Source: Candidatus Hydrothermota bacterium | GTDB taxonomy: Bacteria; Hydrothermota; Hydrothermia; UBA1063 | DNA: 22,309 nucleotides | Direction of reading: 5' to 3' | NCBI GenBank assembly: GCA_003644895.1 | Contig: QNDO01000006.1 | Span: 1-22,309 of the forward strand | In this document: in pieces, positions 7,693 through 14,272 of the stretch | Layout: each line of letters starts with the position of its first letter | How positions within the stretch are numbered: the first letter of the stretch is position 1 | Program-made: the position numbers and the translations under genes | Notes under the pieces: model-generated | Seen by the model: the letters and a program-made list of their open reading frames with translations, nothing else | Databases searched by the model: none | What the model was told of the DNA's origin: nothing

Positions 7693-8795
7693 AATATCTT
7701 ATCTTATTGGTGTTATTAACTACCAGCAATATAGAAACTTACCGGAGAAGGCTTGAAAAACTTAAAAAAGATCTGGAAAATAGGAAGAAAACCATCCAGT
7801 TATTAGAAAAGAAAAGAAAGAGTGTTACTTCCGAACTTACTTACCTTAATGAGAGAGAAAAAGCAATACTGTCTTTCCTCCGCGCCATCAGAGAAAAGAA
7901 GAATATTTTAAGTAGGGATATAAAAGCACTGGATTTGGAAATAGAAAAACTGGAAGTAGAACTCAAAAGAAGAATTGATGCTTTAAAGTTTGGTCTAGTT
8001 TTTCTTTATGAAACCCCTCCAAGACATCCTTTTGAGAAAATCTTAGTCATGGACACAAAAGACCTGGAACTTTTATTTGTTACTGATCACATTCTACAGT
8101 TTGAAAAGCAGGAACATGCTAAGACACTCAAGGAATATGAAAAATTACAGAAGTTTAAAAGGTTAAAGGAGGACAACCTTGCTTTTGTTATGGAGCTCCA
8201 GGACGAAGCTGATATAAAGAAAAAGGAGCTCGTTAAATTAAGAAAAGAAAAAGAAAAATTATTGTATACTTTAGAAAGGAAAAAAGAAAGAGAAGAGCAG
8301 AAAATGAAGGAACTCCAAAAGGCCATTCGTGACCTTGAAAGTCTTGTAGCAAGACTTGAAAGAGAGCAGGAGGCAAGAAGAAGGAGGGAGGGCATTCAAG
8401 CCAGAAGTCCTACGGGCAAATACCCATGGCCATGCAGAGGGAAAGTTATAAGAAGATTTGGGACGATTATTAATCCCAAGTATAAGACCAAAATAATAAA
8501 TCCTGGTATAGACATTGAGACAACTCCAAATACTCCCGTGATTTCCATTGACCGAGGAAAAGTTATCTATGCCAGTAGTCTCACAGGTTGGGGCAAAACA
8601 GTAATAATAGACCATGGGGGATTCCTGTCTGTGTACTCTCACCTGGGTAGAATTTCTGTGAATCTGCAGCAGAGGGTTAAACAGGGTGATATTATCGGAT
8701 ATTCGGGAGATTATGATTCTTATTTTGGAACTGTAGTACATTTTGAACTGAGAAACAGAGGAAAAGCCATAGATCCTTTAAAATATTTAAAATAG
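7689..8795 (+). CDS. EnvC-like murein hydrolase activator (degenerate LytM/M23 domain)
   Basis: Periplasmic protein with a short leader (MKYLILLVLLTTS), two long coiled-coil stretches (~15-100 and ~135-235, very rich in Lys/Glu), and a C-terminal LytM/M23 domain (~245-368). This is the EnvC layout, and the gene sits directly behind ftsEX, the known controller of EnvC. Compared with active LytM enzymes, two zinc/catalytic His are missing: N271 replaces the first ligand (NPGID instead of HxGxD) and V349 replaces the first His of HxH (VVH351). D275, H317 and H351 remain. In E. coli EnvC such loss goes with a non-enzymatic role as amidase activator; the same is inferred here. No amidase gene is in the window. 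Confidence 0.88.
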   Translation: MKYLILLVLLTTSNIETYRRRLEKLKKDLENRKKTIQLLEKKRKSVTSELTYLNEREKAILSFLRAIREKKNILSRDIKALDLEIEKLEVELKRRIDALKFGLVFLYETPPRHPFEKILVMDTKDLELLFVTDHILQFEKQEHAKTLKEYEKLQKFKRLKEDNLAFVMELQDEADIKKKELVKLRKEKEKLLYTLERKKEREEQKMKELQKAIRDLESLVARLEREQEARRRREGIQARSPTGKYPWPCRGKVIRRFGTIINPKYKTKIINPGIDIETTPNTPVISIDRGKVIYASSLTGWGKTVIIDHGGFLSVYSHLGRISVNLQQRVKQGDIIGYSGDYDSYFGTVVHFELRNRGKAIDPLKYLK

Positions 8796-8805
8796 GAGGT
8801 TTGAG

Positions 8806-9903
8806 ATGAGGGAGAGGATTGAAAATACACTCATGGAACTTATAAAATTTAAGTCTACTGCAAACAATATTAAAGAGCTTAAGGGTGTAGTGGATTATGT
8901 TGAGGATAATTTGAGACTTACCGGTTTGACACTGAGAAGATTCGAGAAAAATTACAAACCTTCTCTTCTGGTTACAACCCGGGATACATTAAAACCCAAA
9001 ATTCTTTTTGTAGGGCATCTGGATGTTGTGGATGCAAAGGACGAGGATTTTGTACCGAGACTTGAAGGAAACAGGATTTATGGACGGGGATCCATTGATA
9101 TGAAGGGATCTTGTGCGGTAATGATGGAACTTGCTAAGGAGCTTGCAGCAGAAAAATACAGGGGAGATGTTGGTTTTTTGTTTACAACCGATGAAGAAGT
9201 AGGGAGTAAAGATGGTGTCCAATATCTGGTAGAGGATGTGGGTGTAGGTGGAGAGTTTGTGATAATCCCAGATGGTGGGCATGGCTTTCAATTGATTGTG
9301 GAGGGAAAGGGAGTTTTACATCTAAAAATTGTGGCTAAGGGAAGATCGGTTCATGGGTCCAGAGTATTTGAGGGAGAAAATGCACTGGACAAACTTTTTA
9401 ATATATATAATGAATTACTTACCAGATTTCCTAAAGAGCCTTGCGGTGATCCTGAACACTGGCACAATACTATAAATCTTGGCAAAGTTGTTGGAGGTGA
9501 TTCTGTTAACCGTGTTCCGGATTATGCAGAAATGTATCTGGATATCCGTTTCGTACCACCCTATAAAGTTTCGGATATAGAAAGTATGGTAAAGGAGACT
9601 ATTTCTAAATATCCTCGTGTTGATTATGAGGTCCTTTCTTCGGGTGAGCCTGTTTTCACAGATCGCAATAGTCCTTTCATATTGAGATTCAAAAAAATAG
9701 CAGAGGAAGTTTTAAAGAAAAAAGTAAATTTCGCAAGAGAACATGGAGCAACAGATGGAAGGTTTTTCTCTGTCAAGGGTATGCAGGTATTGATAACAGC
9801 ACCATATGGTGAGAACGTACACGGTGATAACGAATGGGTAGATGTAGTCTCACTGGTTCAACTTTTTGAGATTTTCAGAAGGTTTGTCCAGAAGGAACAG
9901 TAA
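8806..9903 (+). CDS. M20-family metallopeptidase (DapE/ArgE-like)
   Basis: Dizinc amidohydrolase of the DapE/ArgE/LysK group. The 365-residue product has every expected ligand: GHLDVVD (H71, D73), GRGSIDMKG (bridging D98), DEEVG (general base E130 and ligand E131), D156 in PDGG and a C-terminal His (H339 in ENVHGDN). A dimerisation domain inserts at ~165-285 (from GKGVLHLKIVAKGRSVHGS). AGGAGGT (8794-8800) provides a strong start. Candidate substrates are succinyl-diaminopimelate, N-acetyl-ornithine or an N-acyl amino acid; the envelope neighbours would suit a diaminopimelate role, but that is only context. It is the last gene of the plus operon, and its final 54 nt overlap the end of the convergent flippase-like gene. 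Confidence 0.88.
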   Translation: MRERIENTLMELIKFKSTANNIKELKGVVDYVEDNLRLTGLTLRRFEKNYKPSLLVTTRDTLKPKILFVGHLDVVDAKDEDFVPRLEGNRIYGRGSIDMKGSCAVMMELAKELAAEKYRGDVGFLFTTDEEVGSKDGVQYLVEDVGVGGEFVIIPDGGHGFQLIVEGKGVLHLKIVAKGRSVHGSRVFEGENALDKLFNIYNELLTRFPKEPCGDPEHWHNTINLGKVVGGDSVNRVPDYAEMYLDIRFVPPYKVSDIESMVKETISKYPRVDYEVLSSGEPVFTDRNSPFILRFKKIAEEVLKKKVNFAREHGATDGRFFSVKGMQVLITAPYGENVHGDNEWVDVVSLVQLFEIFRRFVQKEQ

Positions 9904-10788
9904 GAAACCGGGAACACTAATAACAATGGAAGCTATGTAGTATAGCAGAGATAGAAGAAGTGCGCTTTCCGTAGAAATGAATGACTTGAAAAAGTACACA
10001 AACCCCCCCTCTCTCAGACCAAGTCCTGCGATGGTTACTGGTATCATAGCCAGAAAATTTATAAGAGGGACATAAAATAAACCCCTTAATACCGGTACCG
10101 GTGCTATAATAGCATGACTTATAATTATCGCAGATATTGCAAATGTCGCTTGAATGGATAAGGATAGAGGCAGAATTTTTAAAAGGAGGGGTATGGAACC
10201 TCTATAAAAGTACATGGAGTTGATGAATTTTTTGATGGGTAATAAGACTTTAGTATCCGGCAGTTTTTTATTTATTAGTTCGTTAACCTGCCTGAAGAAA
10301 ATTAGAATATTAAAAAGGAATACAATTAAGAGAGTTATTCCTATTAAATTTCTATACTTTATCAACTCTTCCGGTAGGATGAAGAATCCGAGTAATATAT
10401 ATATTAATATCCCGTAAAAACCTGAAAGCCGATCTATAACTGTAGCCGCAAACACTTCGCTTTTTGTACCATACCTTGAAGCGTATAAAGCTCTTACCAC
10501 ATCGAGTCCCCCTGAGGGTAAAAAGATGCCCATAAAAAGAGAAATCAGATAGAATTTCACTGCCACAATCAGAGGAATTTGAATGGATTTTTCTTTCAAA
10601 ATAATCATCCATCTTACAGAGGATAAGAGAATTGCAATAAAGTATAATAATATGGAGAGGAGATAGTATTCTACACGTACATGAGTTAAGGCTGTATACA
10701 TTTCATTCAGATTAGCTCTGGAAAGCAAAATGTAAAGTAAAACTACGCTTACCAGTATTTTTATGAAATTAAAGACCTTATTTTTCAT
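9850..10788 (-). CDS. YbhN/LPG-synthase-TM family membrane protein (flippase-like)
   Basis: Polytopic inner-membrane protein of 312 residues with seven or eight hydrophobic segments. It shows the motifs of the UPF0104/YbhN (LPG_synthase_TM) family: SSVRWMIILKEK (~57-68), LPSGGLDVVRALYASRYGTK (~95-114), TVIDRLSGFYG (~121-131) and IPVTIAGLGLREGGFVYFF (~250-268). Members flip or synthesise lipids (the MprF N-terminal half is a relative), but most stand-alone members have no assigned substrate, and none can be inferred here. It starts within the recO stop (ATGA). It ends inside the convergent M20 gene. Confidence 0.85.
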   Translation of the reverse strand: MKNKVFNFIKILVSVVLLYILLSRANLNEMYTALTHVRVEYYLLSILLYFIAILLSSVRWMIILKEKSIQIPLIVAVKFYLISLFMGIFLPSGGLDVVRALYASRYGTKSEVFAATVIDRLSGFYGILIYILLGFFILPEELIKYRNLIGITLLIVFLFNILIFFRQVNELINKKLPDTKVLLPIKKFINSMYFYRGSIPLLLKILPLSLSIQATFAISAIIISHAIIAPVPVLRGLFYVPLINFLAMIPVTIAGLGLREGGFVYFFKSFISTESALLLSLLYYIASIVISVPGFLLFLLDKPSENLKKLNQ

Positions 10789-11471
10789 TTTCCTTTCAGA
10801 TAAGGTATAGATTTTAAAATACTTTCTGTTATTTTGCCAATTTTAAGTCTGGTGATGTCATCCCAGTTAGCTTCTAGAAGATATAAAAGTTCTTTTTTAA
10901 CACCCTGGGTGATTTTTATAGCATCCAGCTTGTTTTTTAGACACGCTTTACAGATTACTCCCCCTTTACTCCATGAAAAAAATTGAGCTTCTTTATTTCC
11001 ACATATGACACACTTATCAAGTTCAGGGAATGTCCCCTCTTTTTTAAGGACTTTAAAAACAAAGACATTGAATATAAGCGGGTTAATTTCAAAGGAGGTC
11101 TCAATAAAGTCCAGTACAGACTCTACAAGATAAAATATTTCTTTACCACCTTCATAAGGAAGAAATTGGAGGACAAAACTTACAATTTCAGAACATAGTA
11201 AGTATTTATCATAAGAGGAAGCGATGCCGTCTCTCCTTCTTACAAGGTTACCTTCTTTTAAAATTTGAAGTTCTCGATCTCTTTTGAAATAATATACAAT
11301 ATTTATAGTACCGAACATGTTGCAAAGATTTCTGAGGGGTGATTTCGGTCGTCTAGCCCCTTTTGCGATGACTTTAATAAGGCCTCGTCTTTCAGTCAAA
11401 ATGGTACAGATATAAGAAGATTCCATAAATTCCAGGGATTGAAGAACCAGTCCTTTTGATTTTTCTAGCAT
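10785..11471 (-). CDS. recO: DNA repair protein RecO
   Basis: Recombination mediator that works with RecR/RecF to load RecA on SSB-coated DNA. The 228-residue product starts with the OB-fold of RecO (LVLQSLEFMESSYICTILTE, then GLIKVIAKGARRPKS at 30-44). A helical domain follows, and then a four-Cys zinc site: CVIC (C154, C157) and CKAC (C174, C177). Length is near the family norm of ~240. A GGGAG ribosome binding site just upstream lies in the last codons of the HHH/barrel gene, one base away from that gene's stop. The pairing with a membrane protein of the YbhN type appears incidental. Confidence 0.93.
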   Translation of the reverse strand: MLEKSKGLVLQSLEFMESSYICTILTERRGLIKVIAKGARRPKSPLRNLCNMFGTINIVYYFKRDRELQILKEGNLVRRRDGIASSYDKYLLCSEIVSFVLQFLPYEGGKEIFYLVESVLDFIETSFEINPLIFNVFVFKVLKKEGTFPELDKCVICGNKEAQFFSWSKGGVICKACLKNKLDAIKITQGVKKELLYLLEANWDDITRLKIGKITESILKSIPYLKGK

Positions 11472-11472
11472 T

Positions 11473-12732
11473 TTAGAGTTCTCCCTTCAGTGTCAATTGA
11501 ATTTTGAAAGTTTTGAAATTTTCACTAACTAACCCAGCAGCAAGTCGAGTCTTATATATTTTAGTGTTATAAAATACACCAGCTAGAGTTTCGTCAGAAC
11601 TTATAAACTCACTGTGATAACCTATACCTGTATATCCTAGAGAAATTAAGCTGCTGTAATTTCTTGAAATACTATATAAAACAGATAATTTATCGAAATT
11701 TAAACATAGGGAAGAAAAATTGCTGCTATACTCTACATCCTGATAATATGTAAAAACAAGCATGTTGTTTCTCATCTCAACCTTTATGGGGGATTTAAAT
11801 AATGTGGTATTGTCCTTTAAAGTTATGCTCAGGAGTACATTGAGGTTACTCCCTACCTTGGTTTTAAGTCCTAAGGCAGTTTTTCGGGATTGCCCTATCT
11901 CCTGGCGATAAATAAAATAGAGATTCTTAGAAAGCATTTTAGAAAATTTGATCCTGTATTCTTTATAATCCTGTTCATGTAATAATGTAAAACTCAGAAG
12001 AACATCTTCTGTATATGTCCATATTTTAAACTTTTCATTAAAGGTAGAATCATATTCTGCTGCAGTCACCAAGTGTATTTTCCCTCTTTTTCCCATAAAC
12101 TGGAGTATGTAGAGTGGTAGTTTGCCTTTCTCCATTCTCGTGGTTATTTGCAGGCGATTTTCAAAAAAAGGAGTTTTAAATTTTATGATTTGACTTTCTT
12201 TAGAAAGCCCTCCCTCCAAAAGCGGAAAATTAAAATAAAAACTGAGATTATTACCGGTTAAGTATCTATTCAACGATTTACTTTTCCAGGAATATCGCGT
12301 TTCAAAAATACCAGCCTGAATACGAGTATTCCCTGCAATGAAGGAAATGCCTCTATAGAATTTTGCTTTCATAAAAATATTACCGTATTTAAATCTTCCA
12401 TAGCCGGTTATATCTCCGTCTTTATAATAGATTGTATAATTTCCCTTTATACGTCTCCTCTGTTTGAACTCCAGAAAGGGGATAAGACTCTGAAGTTTAT
12501 AATGTTCCAGGGGAACCCTCCTAATAAAATCTTCTTTGTTTTCGAATTCTTTTTTCTCCCGTTCTTTAATAATCAGGTAAGCGTCTTCCTCCTCTATAAA
12601 GGGAAACTCCAGCAACTCTTCAAGATTTACATCATTTATGAAAATTGTTTTTACATATAATGGACAATCCGTCTCAGAGTCCACTTGTGAATTTATTGAA
12701 AAAATAAAACAGGCCAATAATAGTTTTAGCAT
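11473..12732 (-). CDS. Exported helix-hairpin-helix protein with predicted beta-barrel
   Basis: About 419 residues. A signal peptide (MLKLLLACFIFSINSQ) is followed by a ComEA-like helix-hairpin-helix region (~28-88; the INDVNLEELLEFP block, then AYLIIKEREKKEFENKEDFI, compare INxAxxEELxxLPGI...REGPF). The remaining ~330 residues are amphipathic beta strands (for example ITGYGRFKYGNIFMKAKFYRG, shared out over 10+ strands), like an outer-membrane barrel. Proteins with HHH plus a barrel-like tail are known as hypotheticals in Bacteroidetes-type genomes; the role is unsettled (DNA uptake or adhesion are guesses). I prefer ATG 12732, preceded by GGGGA 8 nt upstream, to the GTG at 12747, because the signal peptide then begins at residue 1. 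The gene overlaps the NUDIX gene by 59 nt. Confidence 0.7.
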   Translation of the reverse strand: MLKLLLACFIFSINSQVDSETDCPLYVKTIFINDVNLEELLEFPFIEEEDAYLIIKEREKKEFENKEDFIRRVPLEHYKLQSLIPFLEFKQRRRIKGNYTIYYKDGDITGYGRFKYGNIFMKAKFYRGISFIAGNTRIQAGIFETRYSWKSKSLNRYLTGNNLSFYFNFPLLEGGLSKESQIIKFKTPFFENRLQITTRMEKGKLPLYILQFMGKRGKIHLVTAAEYDSTFNEKFKIWTYTEDVLLSFTLLHEQDYKEYRIKFSKMLSKNLYFIYRQEIGQSRKTALGLKTKVGSNLNVLLSITLKDNTTLFKSPIKVEMRNNMLVFTYYQDVEYSSNFSSLCLNFDKLSVLYSISRNYSSLISLGYTGIGYHSEFISSDETLAGVFYNTKIYKTRLAAGLVSENFKTFKIQLTLKGEL

Positions 12733-13201
12733 CCTCGAATTCCCCACGCTTTAACATTCGATACACCCGAACCTGTGGAAGTTTTACCACTTCAATGTCC
12801 TCTCCCTTGTCTCGAGGTAGACTTTCGGGAATTAAATTTTGAGCTATGAAAATGTGTATTTTTTCAGTGGAGTAACCGGGAGTTAAATAAAATTCTCCTA
12901 TTTTATGTAAATCCAGCGCTCTATATCCTATCTCTTCTTTTAATTCCCTTTCAGCTGTTTCCTCTATATTTTCACCTGGTTCAAGCTTACCAGCTGGAAT
13001 TTCCAATAATTTTTTACCCGCTGGATGTCTGTATTGTTTTACAAATATAATGGTGTCATCCAATACTGGAACTACTGCGCACGCACCGATAAATTCCACT
13101 ACTTCCCTTGTCACTTCTTCATGGTCTGGCAGCTGAATTTTGTCCACTCTCAAATTCAATATTTTACCCTTATACATATATTTGCTTTCCACTACTTTCA
13201 T
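12674..13201 (-). CDS. NUDIX hydrolase (ADP-ribose pyrophosphatase type)
   Basis: Pyrophosphohydrolase of 175 residues with an intact NUDIX box at 71-93: G71, E77, R85-E86-L87, E89-E90, G92 (pattern Gx5Ex7REUxEExGU). Preceding features VVEFIGACAVVPVLDD and KQYRHPAGKKLLEIPAGKLE are those of the ADP-ribose pyrophosphatase subgroup, including the QxRhpxg...lEipAGklE stretch. Likely substrate is ADP-ribose or a similar nucleoside diphosphate derivative. AGGAGA sits upstream. Its last 59 nt are shared, in another frame, with the signal peptide of the following gene. The ~80 bp before it are not empty; they hold the out-of-frame end of hemW. Confidence 0.93.
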   Translation of the reverse strand: MKVVESKYMYKGKILNLRVDKIQLPDHEEVTREVVEFIGACAVVPVLDDTIIFVKQYRHPAGKKLLEIPAGKLEPGENIEETAERELKEEIGYRALDLHKIGEFYLTPGYSTEKIHIFIAQNLIPESLPRDKGEDIEVVKLPQVRVYRMLKRGEFEDAKTIIGLFYFFNKFTSGL

Positions 13202-13310
13202 AAATTTCTCCTATTTTCAAACTTATAGCATCATGCACCAAAAGTCCCCTATCATTTAAAATTACTCTCCCTTCTTTCAGAATTATATATTCTCCAAGTT
13301 CCTCTTTAAT
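13170..13310 (-). other. hemW: HemW C-terminal domain encoded in the -1 frame
   Basis: Re-reading one base back at the A run (heptamer A_AAA_AAA on the minus strand, 13316-13310) continues the protein as IKEELGEYIILKEGR, then VILNDRGLLVHDAISLKI, and ends at TAA 13172-13170. The total becomes ~367 residues, the normal HemW length. The segment matches the expected winged-helix C-terminus (pattern grvxLTxrGLLvxdaI). The extension would end 32 nt inside the NUDIX gene. Explanations are a one-base deletion in the homopolymer (assembly or genuine mutation) or -1 recoding/transcript slippage. Confidence 0.75.
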
Positions 13311-14272
13311 TTTTTTCTAATTCTTTCGCCCTTTACTTCAATGCCCCATTTAGTTCTGGTTTTGAGAAAAATCTCTTCCAGCAGCCATTCTTCTGGACTC
13401 AATGTTTCATATTCTCTTTCCATTTTTGCATATTTTACCATACTTCTAGTATTTTTATATCTCAGAAGATCTTTACCATTTAGGTAATATCCAGAAGCTG
13501 AGGGACCAAGACCAATATAAAAATTGTGCATCCAGTATTTTAAGTTATGCAGTGATTCAAAACCTGGTTTTGCGTAGTTAGAAATTTCGTATCTAAGATA
13601 CCCTGAGTTTTCCAGTAATGTTTTATTTAGAGTGAACATGGAGGCCAATACCTGCTCATCGTTGAGTCTCAGATCCTTTATAGCGCCTTTTTCATAAGAG
13701 AGGCTATAGGTAGAAATATGTTCTGGTGCAAGCTGAATAACTTGCTCTAAAGTGTAGCCCAGGCTTTTTAGACTTTGTCCCTTAAAGCCAAACATTATAT
13801 CTAGGTTAATGTTTTTAAATCCGGCTTCTCTTAATTTATAATAAGCCTTGTGTATATCCTTCACCCCATGAGATCTTCCAAGAAATCTTAATTCTTCTTC
13901 TATAAAACTTTGGGCTCCTATACTTATCCTGTTAATGCCAAGATCCTTAAAAAGCACAATGTGGTCATCTGTTAGGCTTTCGGGATTCACTTCCACTGTA
14001 AATTCTTTCAGGGATTCGATAGCAAGTTCTTCCATAATTATTTTAATTATATCTTCAAAGACTTTAGGGGGAATTGATGTGGGAGTCCCGCCTCCCACAA
14101 AAAATGTGTCGAAGGTGAATCCAAATTGTTTAAAAAACTTTAGTTCTCTTCTAAGCCCCTTGACGTAGAGATTATATAATTCCTCTGCTGGAGTTACTGA
14201 GAAGAAAGTACAGTAGTTACATTTTTGATTGCAGAAGGGAATGTGAAGATAGAGTCCGAGGGGTTTTCTCAT
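13283..14272 (-). CDS. hemW: HemW-type radical SAM protein, frame ends prematurely
   Basis: Radical-SAM protein of the HemW/coproporphyrinogen-oxidase-like family; HemW is thought to be a heme chaperone rather than the oxidase. The [4Fe-4S] motif is C14-x3-C18-x2-C21 (HIPFCNQKCNYC), the SAM motif GGGTPT (60-65), followed by EVNPESL and RISIGAQSF. The Cys motif is followed by Thr-Phe, not by the fourth Cys of true HemN. The open frame gives 329 residues, about 40 short of the family, and its last residues after KGERIRKK are not HemW-like. The C-terminal domain continues in the -1 frame to 13170 (separate entry). The start overlaps the barrel gene upstream by ATGA. Confidence 0.88.
   Translation of the reverse strand: MRKPLGLYLHIPFCNQKCNYCTFFSVTPAEELYNLYVKGLRRELKFFKQFGFTFDTFFVGGGTPTSIPPKVFEDIIKIIMEELAIESLKEFTVEVNPESLTDDHIVLFKDLGINRISIGAQSFIEEELRFLGRSHGVKDIHKAYYKLREAGFKNINLDIMFGFKGQSLKSLGYTLEQVIQLAPEHISTYSLSYEKGAIKDLRLNDEQVLASMFTLNKTLLENSGYLRYEISNYAKPGFESLHNLKYWMHNFYIGLGPSASGYYLNGKDLLRYKNTRSMVKYAKMEREYETLSPEEWLLEEIFLKTRTKWGIEVKGERIRKKLKRNLENI

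Noticed and set aside
8271..8741. 156-residue open frame antisense to the EnvC-like gene
   Set aside because: Shadow of the low-complexity Lys/Glu coiled coil and LytM domain; Ser/Phe/Leu-rich product typical of an antisense artefact.
12733..12747. GTG start adding five residues to the HHH/barrel protein
   Set aside because: ATG 12732 places the hydrophobic signal peptide at residue 1 and has GGGGA at a better distance; the GTG cannot be fully excluded.
13202..13282. Apparent intergenic gap between hemW and NUDIX as a regulatory leader
   Set aside because: It is better explained as the -1-frame C-terminal coding sequence of hemW; only the AGGAGA ribosome binding site of the NUDIX gene is regulatory.
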